Below are positions 41,227 to 52,000 of a stretch of DNA of 64,000 nt, in pieces. This DNA is from Phocaeicola coprophilus (GTDB lineage Bacteria; Bacteroidota; Bacteroidia; Bacteroidales; Bacteroidaceae). The stretch is taken from the NCBI GenBank assembly GCA_016900015.1, contig JACJJM010000018.1:1-64000 (forward strand), given 5' to 3'. The translations under genes were made by a program, and so were the position numbers. Below the pieces are notes generated by a model. It did not search any database, was not told where the DNA came from, and worked only from the letters and a program-made list of their open reading frames with translations. Each line of letters starts with the position of its first letter. Positions within the stretch are counted from its first letter, which is position 1.

Positions 41227-42672
41227 TCAGTTTGTATAACCACCGAATTCTTGGTCGGTCGACGGGATAGGCAGGACGTAGACCGAGCGGGACGGGACGA
41301 CGCCTGCTCCTGTGATGGATGAGGCATTCAGCCTTTTGTAGTAGTAGAAGAGTTGTCCTCCCTCGCCTACGAATTCTTTGCGGTATTCCTTGTAGATTTC
41401 GTTTTGTATCTGGTCCGAGGTCAGTGTTTCCGACAGCGGATAGGCACTCAGGTTGCGTGCTTCTCTCACTTCGTTGAGCAGCTCGATGGCGCGTGCCGGG
41501 TCGGTGTCCTTCAGGCATTCGGCTGCGATGTAGAAGGCCTCCGTCATGCGGATGAGCGGATAGACATCGTTGTAGCGTCCGTTTTCGTAGTGCCAGAACT
41601 TGCAGAGGTAGCGGTTTTCCCCGTCCTGTTCGTAGCCGCGCAGGTAGCGGTAGTCATTTCCCAGCGAGCTGGACAGTTCGTAGATGTCCTGTGCTTTTTC
41701 GGTCGAGGGACTGAGGCTGCTGGTGCCTCCGGCAGAAGTGAAGTAATAGTCGGCGATGTCTTCCCAGTCATCGATGGCCAAGTTGAAGATGTGTTCCGAC
41801 GTGAACGCCCGGTCGCATTCGTAGTCGTATTGTGTCTCTACGGAAGTCCGGTCGACAAATCTGAAAGGCTTGCTATTCTGGTCACTTTCTGCCATGTCGA
41901 TTATCTCATTGGCATAAGTGAGGGCATTCTCCGTGTCGCCCATCCAGAGATAAGCGCGTGCCAATGTGGCCACAGCGGCATAGTAGTTGAAGTAGCAAAT
42001 GCGTTCGGAACGTTGGCTGTAGGGCGATGTGCCGATTTTCAGGGAGTCGTGTTGCAGGCAGTCACGGGCTTCCAGCAAGTCGTCGATGATGAGTTGCATG
42101 GTGGCGTTCACGCTCTGCTGCCCGACCACGTTGGTGGAGTATTCCGTGACGTAGGGCACGCCGTTGGCACTGCCGTCCATCGAAGGCGCACAGGCAAAGA
42201 GACGCATCAGGTCGAGATGCAGGAACGCACGCAGTCCCAAAGCTTCGCCTTTGTACGTATAGTAATGATTTTCAGAAAAGATGTTCGGATCGGCTTCCTC
42301 GATGTTGCTGAGCACCAGATTCAGGTTGGCTATGCAGTTGTAGGTCTGGTTCCAGATTGTCTCGATGATGGATTCGCAGGCGCTGTTTGTGTAGTCATAC
42401 TCTGACGGATAGCGCCATTCTCCGTTGCTGTCGATGTTGTAGTTTTGTGACAGGACTTCGGTGAAGCCGATGCCCATGTTGAGCGCATACATGCTTTGTG
42501 TGCTCATGGCTGTGTAGACGCCCGTGAGTTGGTCTCGATAACCTCCTTCGCTATTGAAGTGGTCGTCTTCTTGTATCTGTGATCTCGGACTTACGTCCAG
42601 CCAGTCATTGCAGGCAGTGAAACTGAAGGCCACAATGCCTGTGAGTAATATCTTTATAAACTGTAGTTTCAT
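41227..42672 (-). CDS. SusD/RagB-family outer-membrane lipoprotein
   Basis: A 481-residue lipoprotein (lipobox Cys in FSFTACNDWLDVSP) of the SusD/RagB family, which sits on the SusC barrel as a hinged lid for ligand capture. The N-terminal CNDWLDVSPRSQIQEDDHF is a family hallmark. TPR-like helices follow, and the C-terminal part has LIRMTEAFYIAAECL and EIYKEYRKEFVGEGGQLFYYYKR, which match the helix usual near the SusD end. Length is normal and no disruption is seen. It lies 21 bp after the SusC gene. Confidence 0.93.
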   Translation of the reverse strand: MKLQFIKILLTGIVAFSFTACNDWLDVSPRSQIQEDDHFNSEGGYRDQLTGVYTAMSTQSMYALNMGIGFTEVLSQNYNIDSNGEWRYPSEYDYTNSACESIIETIWNQTYNCIANLNLVLSNIEEADPNIFSENHYYTYKGEALGLRAFLHLDLMRLFACAPSMDGSANGVPYVTEYSTNVVGQQSVNATMQLIIDDLLEARDCLQHDSLKIGTSPYSQRSERICYFNYYAAVATLARAYLWMGDTENALTYANEIIDMAESDQNSKPFRFVDRTSVETQYDYECDRAFTSEHIFNLAIDDWEDIADYYFTSAGGTSSLSPSTEKAQDIYELSSSLGNDYRYLRGYEQDGENRYLCKFWHYENGRYNDVYPLIRMTEAFYIAAECLKDTDPARAIELLNEVREARNLSAYPLSETLTSDQIQNEIYKEYRKEFVGEGGQLFYYYKRLNASSITGAGVVPSRSVYVLPIPSTDQEFGGYTN

Positions 42673-42693
42673 AATGAAATGTCTTGATTAGGA

Positions 42694-45600
42694 TTAGAAA
42701 GTTGCTTGTACGGAGAGTGAGAAGGTGCGGGCGTAGGGATAGTCTGTGCCTCGCTCAGTCTTCACGGATGAGAATACAAACAGGTCGTTCGTGTAGGCTG
42801 TTACTTTCAAGCGTTCCAAGAACTTGTTGCGCTTCATGAACTTGCAGTTCTTGAAGTCATAGTAGACGCTCAGTGAGGAGAGGGTGAAGGTGTTGTAGTC
42901 CTCCACGAAGCGCGATGTCGGGTAGGTGGTCGTCTGGTCCGTGATAGCTTTGTAGAGCGACACGTCGCCGGCTTTTTGCCAACGGTCGGTGAACACGCGG
43001 CGGTCAACATTGTATTCCAAGGCTGCATTCTCCACCTTGTCCACCAGCGTGGAGTTGTAGATTTGGCCGCCAAGACGGAAACCGCAGGTTGCCGAGAAGC
43101 CGATGCCGTTGATTTCTCCGTTGAAGCCGACGTTTCCGTTCACTTTGGGCTGTGTGTCACCGCAGACTACCTGGTCGGCCGTGTCATACTCATAAGTGAT
43201 GGTGCCGTCTTTCTTCACAAAGATTTCCTGCCCTGTCTGCGGGTCGATGCCCAACGACTTGACTGCCCAGATGGCCGTCATGGAGCAACCTTCGTAATAC
43301 TTCACGGAGGGCGTGGTGATGCCTTCTTCCATCATGTTGGCATCTTGCTCGTCGTTCCAGGCACGGAGGCTGTTGGAGATGCTCTTCAGGGTGTTCTTGT
43401 TGTGGGCTGCATTGACATAGACGTTGATCTAGTTGCCTTTTTGCAGATTCTCATATACGCGATAGTTCAGGTAGGCTTCCACACCTTTGTTTTCTGTCTC
43501 TCCCAAGTTGGCCACGTAGGTCGAGAAGCCTGTCGTGGCAGGCACAGTCACATCTGTAATCATGCCTTTCGTGTCTGAAATATAGTAGTCTACACGTCCT
43601 GTCAGGCGGCTGCCGAACAGTTCGAAGTCCAGACCGAAGTTCGTGTCGTAGGTCTCCTGCCAGCGCAAGTCGGGGTTGGACAGCGCGTAGGCATACGAAC
43701 CGATGTAGCCGTTGTAGGAATCATCGTTGTAGTAGCGGAAAGTCGTGATGGCGTTATAGGAGCTGAAGCCCTGGCTTCCGGTGTAGCCGAAGGAGGCACG
43801 CAGTTTCAGGCGGTTGAGCACGCTGTTGCCGCGGAGGAAAGGCTCGTTGTGGATGTTCCATCCGCCGCCGACCGACCAGAACGAGCCCCAGCGGTTGTTG
43901 GCTCCCGTTTCGGACGACCCCGTCAGGCGGTAGTTGGCATCGAACAGGTAGCGTTCGTCAAAGGAGTAGTTCAGCGAGATGAGTCCGCCGCAACTGCGCG
44001 ACACGTTCTCTTCGCCCGTCGGGCTTTCATTCTCGGCATACTGCACGGCGAACGTGATGTCGTTCATCTGGTCATTGGGGAAACCTTCGGCTGTCATGGC
44101 TGCTGATTCGTAGCTGACGTCGCTCATGTTCAACTGTCCGTTCAGGAAGATGAGGTGCTTGTCCAGCTGCACGGAGTAACTGAGGTTGGCGTCGGCGTTG
44201 ATATTGGTCGATGTGCCATTGAGCTTGTAGTAAGAACCTTTGGCAAACTCGTCCGTCTCGTTGATGAAGTCCGTGTGGTTGGCCGGCTTGAACTGGTCGG
44301 CCGTGTTGGTCTGGCGGACGAATCCCAGGCGGCCGGTGAAGCGCAGGTTCGGCTTAATCTGCCATTCCAGGTAGAAGTTGTTCGTGATGTTCGTGTACGT
44401 GGTGTTGTCGATGGTGTTGAGCGTCGTGTTGTAGATGGGGTTGGAATACTGTGCTGACTGTCCGCTGTTGTTCGTGTACGTATAGCTTTGTATCAGGCTT
44501 CCGTTCTCGTCATACAAGCGGCTGTAAGGGTTCATCTGGGCGTAGTCGGAGAAGCTGCCGTAGGGTGACTCGTCGCTGCTGTTGTAGTCGATGGTCAGCT
44601 GGTTGCGGAAGATGAGGTCTTTCACGCGGTAGGACAGCGTGATGCCGCCGGAGAAGGTGTTGCGGGTCGAACCTTTCATCGCGCCTTCGATGTTGTTGAA
44701 TGACAGGTTGACGCCGTAGACCATTGCCTGGTCGCCGCCTTCCAGGTAGAGCGAATGTTTCTGGCCGACGCCGGTGCGGATGGGTTGCGACAGCCAGTCG
44801 GTGTTCACACCGGCCAATACCTCGCGGAGCTTGTTCGTGTAAGTCTCGTCGAGCGAGATTTGCGTGAGCGCGTTGTCCGACGAATAAAGTCCTGCCAGAC
44901 GCTCCACTTCCAGCTTTTCAGCTGCATTGCAGAGGTCGTAGCTGCTCAGGTCGGGGGCTTCGATGTTGAGGTCGCCGGTGTAGGTGATGCGCATCGTGCC
45001 GGCTTCGGGCCGCTTGGTCTCGATGACCACCACGCCGTTGGCGCCCTTCGAGCCGTAGATGGCCTTGGCCGTCGCGTCCTTCAGCGTCGTGACGCTTTCC
45101 ACCTGGTTCATGTCCAGGTCCATGATGCGGGTCGGCGTCGTCTCGAAGCCGTCGAGGATGAAGAGCGGCTGGTTGGCGTTGGACGCATACTCGCTCTGCA
45201 CGTTGGAGATGGTCGACGAGCCGCGCATCTGGAAGTCGGGCATCGCATTCGGGTTCGAACCGGCCGACAGGTTCTCTATCTGCATGAAGGAGGGGTCAAT
45301 CGTGGCCAGGCTCTGGAGCACGTTCTGGTTGCCCACGCGCATCAGTTCGTCTCCCTTCACCGTCGTGACAGCTCCGGTAAACGTGTTTGCCTTGCGTGTG
45401 AAAGCACCCGTGACGACCACCTCTTCGAGGCTTTCGGACGAGGGCGTAAGGCTGATTTCATACGTCGTCCGTTCGTCGAGGGTGATGGTCCGGTCCTCAT
45501 AGCCGATGTAACTCACCTTGATGGCCTTGGCCGATGAAGGCAGTTTCAGGCTGAATTTTCCGTTAATGTCTGTCGGAGTGCCATACTGGGCATTGGTTTT

Positions 45601-45792
45601 CGTGCCCTCCAGCAGCACGATGTGTGCCCCGGGCAGGCCGGTGCCAAATTCGTCTTTCACAATGCCGTTGATGGTGCGTTCGGATTGGGCGTACGATGGA
45701 CTCCATGCCAACCATCCCACAAGGAGGAGCAGGAGGAAGCGGAGCATGCCGGTCCGCCGTCTGCAAGGTTCGGTAGGTCTTTCTTTTCTCAT
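42694..45792 (-). pseudogene. SusC/RagA-type TonB-dependent transporter, interrupted by an in-frame TAG
   Basis: The two ORFs (45792-43429 and 43335-42694) lie in the same frame and are split by one TAG at 43429-43431, after codons for NLQKGN. Reading through gives INVYVNAAHNKNTLKSI and joins the second ORF, for about 1032 residues, normal for SusC. A TGG-to-TAG change would explain it, since Trp is plausible there. A signal peptide (about 1-36, ending PSYAQ), a carboxypeptidase-like domain (RTINGIVKDEFGTGLPGAHI), the plug (EEVVVTGAF and VIETKRPEAG) and the barrel with C-terminal TF are all present. The rest of the frame is undamaged, so the mutation is recent, or the stop is a sequence error. 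Confidence 0.85.
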
Positions 45793-46018
45793 TGCTCTAT
45801 AATATTAAAAGTTAGTGTGTCATGTCTTTTTCTCTCAAGGGGCAGGTCTGAACCGCTTTGATTTTGTCACAAAAGAATGGAAAAGAGTTATAGGTTGTAT
45901 TAAAATGCCTCTTTCAATAACGGCAATTGACGCTATTGGATAAAAAACTGTTAAACTGCCCGGCTTCCGCCCCCTCTGATGGGCAGCTGCCGGACGGGTA
46001 TCCGAGCGGATGACGGCC

Positions 46019-46281
46019 TGTAGCCGTACGGCTGCATGTGTGTATCCGTGCATGTGCCAGGACGTACCTGTACGGCTGCGCAGCTGTAGTTGCCGGACTA
46101 CATGCCTGTACTTGCACAAGTGGGTGTCCGTATCCGTCAGTTACAAGCCTGTATCCGTACGGCTGCAAATTTGTAGCCGCGCAACTACAAGTTTGCAGCC
46201 GGTCAACTACAAGTTTGTAGCCGGTCAACTACAGAAATGTAGCCGCACGGTTACAGGTTTGTTCCCGTGCGGCTGTCGTCC
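46019..46281. repeat. 12-unit array of 22-bp dyads
   Basis: Units start at 46019, 46041, 46063, 46085, 46107 (21 bp), 46128, 46150, 46172, 46194, 46216, 46238 and 46260. The units are variations on the dyad TGTAGCCG-nn-CGGCTACA plus a 4-base linker such as AGTT; the clearest are at 46019, 46150 and 46172-46237. The array lies in the gap between the end of the AraC-type gene and the SusC start. A TTTTGTGACAAAA palindrome is at about 45863-45876. A 22-bp period puts each dyad on nearly the same DNA face, as in an operator array; a CRISPR is excluded because there are no spacers. Confidence 0.8.
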
Positions 46282-46309
46282 GTGCAGTTGCTGTGTGTGG
46301 GGGAGGAAG

Positions 46310-47170
46310 TCAATCGGCCTCGTCTGTGCCGGAAGAGAGATGGAGCGCCTTCTCCCTATATTCCTTGGGCGACATGCCGACGTTGGTCTGAAACACTTTG
46401 TAGAAGGTGGTCATGGAGCTGAACCCGACGTCGGAGGCGATGCCCTTGAGCGTGATGTCGGCTTGCGGGTCGCCCAGCAGGCGGATGGCCTCGTCGAGCC
46501 GGTAGCGGTTGACGTACTGGGTGAATGTCTGGCCCGTCTGCTCGTTGATGACTTGGGAGAGGTAGGTGCGGTTCGTGCCCAGCAGGTCGGCCACTTTTTC
46601 CTTGGTCAGCAGTTTGTCTCGGTAGATGCCCTGGTCCGTCATGCAATGTTCCAGGTTCTGGAAGAGCATGTGCTTCTTTTCGTCGGTCAGGGGCGAGTTG
46701 ACATACTTCTTTTCAGCGTCTTCCGCGACGGATGGGGAGGGGAAATACATGTAGGCGGTGGTTGAAGCTCCTATATAAATAAGGTAGGGAGAACTTTGCT
46801 GATGCCCCAGCTCGTAGGTCTGGAGCGAATACTTCAAGCCGACCGTGTCGCGCTGGATATAGTAGACGTTGGCGATGTTGGCCAGCAGGATGGCGCGGAG
46901 CTTCTCATACTGGCTGCGTTGCGCCGCGTCCAGCCCCAGGAAGAAGTAGTGCAGGGCCGAGTAGGGGTCGTTGTCCAGGTTGTAGGCATACAGTCCCAGC
47001 CCGTTGTACACGGAGCAGAGGGCCGAATCGTTCCGCGCGTTCTCGGCATTGATGCGGGCTTGCCCCAGGTGGTTGTAGGCTGCCGAGTCGCCCAGCATGG
47101 TGTAAGCCTGTCCCAGCCCGATGTGGGCATAGAGCACGCTGCGGTGATAGTCCTGCCGGGCGGAGTCTAG
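46310..47170 (-). pseudogene. Truncated TPR/AraC-type regulator
   Basis: About 285 codons are open here. The C-terminal part is an intact AraC-type DNA-binding domain with two helix-turn-helix segments (KEKVADLLGTNRTYLSQVI and ITLKGIASDVGFSSMTTFYK). The N-terminal part has TPR-like helices (AHIGLGQAYTMLGDSAAYNHL). In Bacteroidetes such regulators are usually about 550-600 residues with a signal peptide, TPRs and a membrane helix before the AraC domain. Here the signal and membrane helix are missing, and the TPR region jumps straight to the linker before the AraC domain. Upstream the frame runs into the repeat element copy F, where it meets a TAG. The gene looks 5'-truncated and internally deleted. 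Confidence 0.6.
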
Positions 47171-47240
47171 TCCGCCCGACCACGGAGTCTAGTCCGGGCG
47201 AGAGCCGACTAGTATCCGTGGTCGGACGCCCTTAAGGGGG
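47161..47240. repeat. 22-bp modular intergenic element, copy F
   Basis: Three 22-bp units start at 47161, 47183 and 47205. The first two share CGGAGTCTAGTCC, and the third holds ACTAGTATCCGTGGTCGG. CCGACCACGGA and TCCGTGGTCGG form an 11-bp inverted pair with an inner CTAGT/ACTAG. CCCTTAAGGG follows, as in copy C. It lies exactly where the AraC-type frame breaks and 70 bp before the sigma factor gene. Confidence 0.75.
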
Positions 47241-47284
47241 TCAAATTCATCACTTATTATTCCGGTTAGGCCAAAATGATTTCG

Positions 47285-47292
47285 TATTTTTG
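47285..47292 (+). promoter_or_regulatory. -7 box of the ECF sigma gene
   Basis: TATTTTTG matches the consensus; the sigma start lies 17 bases downstream. The -33 region is not a clear TTTG. Confidence 0.45.
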
Positions 47293-47308
47293 CATAAAAA
47301 CAGATGAT

Positions 47309-47899
47309 ATGAAAGATTCAGGGTTTGACGCGATGATGTTCGGACGGTTGAAGGCTGGCGATGAGGCAGCTTTCAAGTGCCTGTTTGAGCACTATTACGT
47401 GCCCTTGTGCCTGTATTCCGTGCAGATTACGGAGTCGCCTGAAGATTCGGAGGACATCGTTCAGGACTTCTTCGTGCGTTTCTGGGAGAAAGGCTTTTAT
47501 CGCACAGTCGACACGAACTTGAAATCCTACTTGTTTAATGCCGTGCGCAATCTTTCGTTCAACTATCTGAAGAAGCAGCGGACATATTTGTTTGAGGAGC
47601 TGGAGGAACGTTCCCTTTCCCTGCCGGAAGAATGTACGGAAGATGATGTCCGTGAGCACCACCGCCATCTGCACGAAGCCTTCCGGCGTCTTTCTCCCCA
47701 GGAGGTCCGTGTGTTGCGGGGCATCGTCTTTGAAGGAAATACCTACAAGGAAGTCGCTCAGGAGATGGGCATTTCGGTCAATACGGTGAAGACTTATCTG
47801 GCGCGTGCCTTGAAATTTCTGCGGATGCAGTTGCTTCTGGGGATAATATTTATTTGTTTTTTGAGAATTTTCTTCTCTCTCTGTCACCCATTTCTGTAA
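47309..47899 (+). CDS. ECF-type RNA polymerase sigma factor
   Basis: A 196-residue sigma-70 family factor of the SusC-linked ECF type. Region 2 is LFEHYYVPLCLYSVQI to EDIVQDFFVRFWEKGF (about 20-60). Region 4 is LSPQEVRVLRGIVFEGNTYKEVAQEMGISVNTVKTYLARAL (about 125-170), with the helix-turn-helix at the end. The start at 47309 gives a normal N-terminus; a longer frame would add 11 codons. It should direct transcription of the downstream SusC/SusD genes when FecR releases it. The 3' end is hydrophobic and lies 37 bp before fecR. Confidence 0.92.
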   Translation: MKDSGFDAMMFGRLKAGDEAAFKCLFEHYYVPLCLYSVQITESPEDSEDIVQDFFVRFWEKGFYRTVDTNLKSYLFNAVRNLSFNYLKKQRTYLFEELEERSLSLPEECTEDDVREHHRHLHEAFRRLSPQEVRVLRGIVFEGNTYKEVAQEMGISVNTVKTYLARALKFLRMQLLLGIIFICFLRIFFSLCHPFL

Positions 47900-47936
47900 T
47901 CGCGTTGTCATAGGGTAAAAGAACATTGGAAACCCT

Positions 47937-49070
47937 ATGGAGGAAAAACGCATCTACACATTATTTATAAAGTATAAGTATGGCCGGCTGTCGGCTTCCG
48001 ACCGTGAAGAGCTTCGGGCCTGGCTTGAGGCTTCTGAAGCCAACCGCGAGCTGTTTGTGTCCTTCCTGCGTATATGCAAGCAGGAGGTCCAGTTCGAAGC
48101 GCTTGGGCAGCTTGAGCCTGATAAGGCGTGGGATGCTTGCAGGCGCAGGCGTCTCTTCCGCCGCTATTTGCGCCATCCGTTGACCCGCTGGGCCGTAGCC
48201 GCTGTGCTGGTCGGCCTCGTGTGTCTGTGGTATGCGCGTTGGGATACGACGTCTGAGGCTTCCGGCACGTCGTTGGCCGAATTGTTTCCCAATCACGGAC
48301 ACCGGGAAGCCTTGTTCGTGTCAGGGCAGGGACAGGTGTGGTCGCAGACCGATTCCACCTTTGTCTGGCTCGACCCGAAGGCCCCAGCCTCGCACACCTC
48401 TGACTATCGGTGGCTCAAAGACCTGTCTTCGTCCCGTGACAAACGCAGCAATGAGGTCCATGTGCCGCGCGGAGGGGAATATTCGCTGGTGCTGGCCGAC
48501 GGGACGAAAGTCTGGCTCAATGCCTGCTCCACTCTTCGCTTCTCCTATCCGTTTGATTCGCTTCGTGTGGTTAGCCTGGAGGGCGAAGCCTATTTCGAGG
48601 TGGCGCACGACCGGAAACCTTTTGAAGTCCATGCCGCAGGTAATGTCGTCCGGGTGCTGGGAACGAAGTTCGACGTCCGAGCCTATGCAGGGCAGCCGTT
48701 GCAAGTGACGCTGGCCGAGGGGCGCGTGCAGGTGGACGGAGCGGGCGGTGACCGTCGTCTGCTCCCGGGCGAACAACTGACGGAGGCGGTCGGCACGTAT
48801 GACGTGCACGAAGTCGATGCACGTCGGGCGACAGCCTGGACGCGGGGCGTCTTTGAATTTGACGACACGCCGTTGGATGAGATAGTCCGTCAGTTGGAAC
48901 GCTGGTACAATGTCGACATGGATTATGCCTCAGCCGACCTGAAACACATCCGTTTCACGGGCACCATCCTGCGCAAGGAGTCGTTGGGCTATGCGCTGGA
49001 GATGATTCAGAAAGTGTCGGATGTCTGTTTTTCTAAGAAGGGAGAATGTGTACGGATAGAGAAGAAATAA
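47937..49070 (+). CDS. FecR-family anti-sigma factor
   Basis: A 377-residue inner-membrane regulator. A cytoplasmic N-terminal part (about 1-80, TLFIKYKYGRLSASDREELRAWL) binds the sigma factor, one helix (about 85-102, RWAVAAVLVGLVCLWYARW) crosses the membrane, and the periplasmic part carries the FecR domain (VPRGGEYSLVLADGTKVWLN near 178-197 to LLPGEQL). It ends with the DUF4974 domain (RQLERWYNVDMDYASADLK). It relays the state of the SusC plug through the STN domain of the next gene. The sigma-FecR pair is GC-richer than the SusC/SusD genes it precedes. Confidence 0.93.
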   Translation: MEEKRIYTLFIKYKYGRLSASDREELRAWLEASEANRELFVSFLRICKQEVQFEALGQLEPDKAWDACRRRRLFRRYLRHPLTRWAVAAVLVGLVCLWYARWDTTSEASGTSLAELFPNHGHREALFVSGQGQVWSQTDSTFVWLDPKAPASHTSDYRWLKDLSSSRDKRSNEVHVPRGGEYSLVLADGTKVWLNACSTLRFSYPFDSLRVVSLEGEAYFEVAHDRKPFEVHAAGNVVRVLGTKFDVRAYAGQPLQVTLAEGRVQVDGAGGDRRLLPGEQLTEAVGTYDVHEVDARRATAWTRGVFEFDDTPLDEIVRQLERWYNVDMDYASADLKHIRFTGTILRKESLGYALEMIQKVSDVCFSKKGECVRIEKK

Positions 49071-49080
49071 TTGTAACAAG

Positions 49081-52000
49081 ATGTTTAACATAATTATAAG
49101 TCTTATGAGAAAGAATGAGAGAAAGAAAATGTCGTTGTCTGTTATGGTAGGACGACGGAAAGCTGTAGTTCCTTTATTTGCTTGTTTATTAGCTTGTAGT
49201 CCGACGGGTGTCTATGCTTATGCACAAGGAGATGTTGGTACATCTATTTCCATTACGGAAAAAAACATCTCAGTGAAAGAAGCTTTGGAGCAGATAAAGC
49301 GCCAAAGTGGCGTGTTTTTGATGTATCAGGATGAAACAGTGAAGGGTTTGGTACTTGATTTGGACTTGAAAGGAGTAACATTACAGGAGGCTTTGTCTAC
49401 GTTATGTAGTCAAGCTGATTTGACTTATGAATTTTCTGATGGGCATGTGTTGATTCGTCCTAAAAATGAAGTGGAAACTGTAAAGATTGGTCAGCAAAAA
49501 CGTCGGGTTACAGTACGTGGTACAGTGGTAGATGAACAAGGTAACCCTTTGACTGGAGCGACAATACGAAATCCAATGGGGGGGGTAAACAAGCCGTTGT
49601 AGCGGATATGAATGGCCACTTTACTATAACTATACCGATAGATGTGCGGGAATTAGAAGTTGCATTTATTGGTATGAAGACCCAGGTAGTGGCTGTACAT
49701 GGAGATCGTCCGTTGCATATAGTGATGGTGGAAAACGAACAACAACTTAGCGAAGTTATTGTGACCGGTTATCAGACGCTTTCGAAAGAGCGGGCGACAG
49801 GTGCATTTGGGGTTATTAATACGGAAGAATTAGAAAGTAAACTTCAACCCGACTTGAAGTCTGTTCTAGAGGGACAAGCTGCAGGTGTGGTACTTGATAA
49901 GGATGGTAATATTGAGATTCGTGGTGTGTCAACGTTTTCGGCTGAGAAAACTCCATTAATCGTAGTTGATGGTTATCCAGCAGAAATAACACTTGATGAC
50001 CTGAATCCAGATAATATTGCTAATGTTACAATTTTGAAAGATGGTGTTGCAGCTTCTATTTACGGCTCGCGTGCAGCCAATGGTGTGATTGTCGTAACAA
50101 CGAAAGGTGGTCAGAAAGGTAAACCTCGTATTTCATACAAAGGTTCGCTCAATATTGTGCCAAAACCCGATTTAGATGATTTACATAAGGCTTCCACTTC
50201 CGATTATATAGATGCTGAGATAGATATATTCAATCAAGATACTTCGAATCCTGATCCGATGAGTAAGTATCCGATGGGGCGTGTGACCTATCTGCTGATG
50301 AAGGCACGTGATGGAGTGATTACTCAAGATCAGGCTATGAGTGAAATCAATCAGTTGCGTAACATTAATAGCCTTAAGCAGGTGGAAAAATACATGATGC
50401 GCAGCAAGTTGGCTATGCAACATAATATTTCTTTGTCTGGAGGAACGGATACAAATACTTACAACATTGCGCTTAATTTGTATGATTCCCGTGAACATTT
50501 TCTCAATACAGGAGAAAGCCGCATGTTGCTTGATTTAAAGAATGAATGGAAACCATTTAAATTTATGACAATTGGTGTGTCGGCCAATATTAATTATAAT
50601 AAAAATCATGCTCCAACCATGACTGCTGAAAGTTTCTGGGATTGGAAGTCGACATCCTATTTCCAGCCTTATACAAACTTTGTGGACGAGAAGGGACACA
50701 GCATAGATATTTGGGGCGTACCGGAATACAAGATAAACCGTTACGAGGAAATGGATGGAATGAAGGATTGGAATTATAACCCTATTGAAGATCTTTCAGA
50801 GGATTATGCACGTACGACTAATTTTAATGTACTTCTTACAGCATTCCTGCGCATGGACTTATGGAAAGGGCTTAATTTGGAAATTGGAGGTAACTGGCAG
50901 CGTGGCAATTCACAGTATAAACAGATACGTAGTGAGAATTCTTTTGCTGTCCGTACGACGTACAATGATGCGACTTCTGTATCAAATCCTGCGGAGCATT
51001 ATTTTCCAGATGGGGCACTTATCAATGAACAGCGTAATATCAGTGCTAATTGGACAGTACGTACACAACTTAATTTTCGACGAGACTTTGATGGAGAGAA
51101 ACATCGAGTGACAGCGTTAATCGGTAATGAAGTACGTCGTCAGACGTATGATTATAATACACTTGCTTCGCGGGCAGGATACAATTCTGTGGCTGGTTCA
51201 TTTATTCCTGTTAATATCAAGGATTACAATGGCGGAGAATATAATTCTGATATGATTTTGCAAGGTACGCGAATGATTTCTTCCTTGGAAGAAGGTGAAT
51301 ATTCATATCGAGATAATCGTTTCGTTTCTTGGTATGGTAATGGTTCATATGAATATGACAATCGTTTCATCTTAAGTGGAAGTATTCGTCTTGATTTGAC
51401 TAATTTCTTTGGTACGGATCCTAAGTATCGTTACAAGCCTTTATGGTCGGTAGGTGGAACTTGGAAATTGAATAATGAAAAGTTCTTTAATATTTCATGG
51501 ATAGATCGTTTGCATTTGCGTGCTTCTTATGGTATTAATGGCAATATATCTTTGAGTCAAGGCCCATTCTTGATTTTGAATGCCGGTAGTTATAATCAGA
51601 CTACGGGCGGTGTCTCCTATAGTGTGGCTTCTCCTCCAAATGATCAGTTACGGTGGGAAAAGACGCAGACTGTTAATTTCGGTGTAGACATTTCTGTTTT
51701 ACAGAGCCGGCTGAATATTAGCTTGGATTATTATAATAAGAAAAGTACGGATTTGTTGGCTAGTGATGCAATCGATCCGACAACGGGATTCACTTCGTTG
51801 ACGAAGAATGCAGGAGCTATAACAAATAATGGTATAGAGTTGACTGTGGATGCTGTTCCTATTAAGAAACGTGACTTTTCATGGAGTATAATCTATAATA
51901 TGGCTTACAATCATAATAAAGTGGATACTTATAATGTGACGCGCAATTATGCCGATAGTTATGCCTGTGCTTTAGGAGCGATCAATGTGGCTGGTTATCC

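Noticed and set aside
46019-46281. CRISPR array
   Set aside because: Units are contiguous with no unique spacers, and there are no cas genes in the window.
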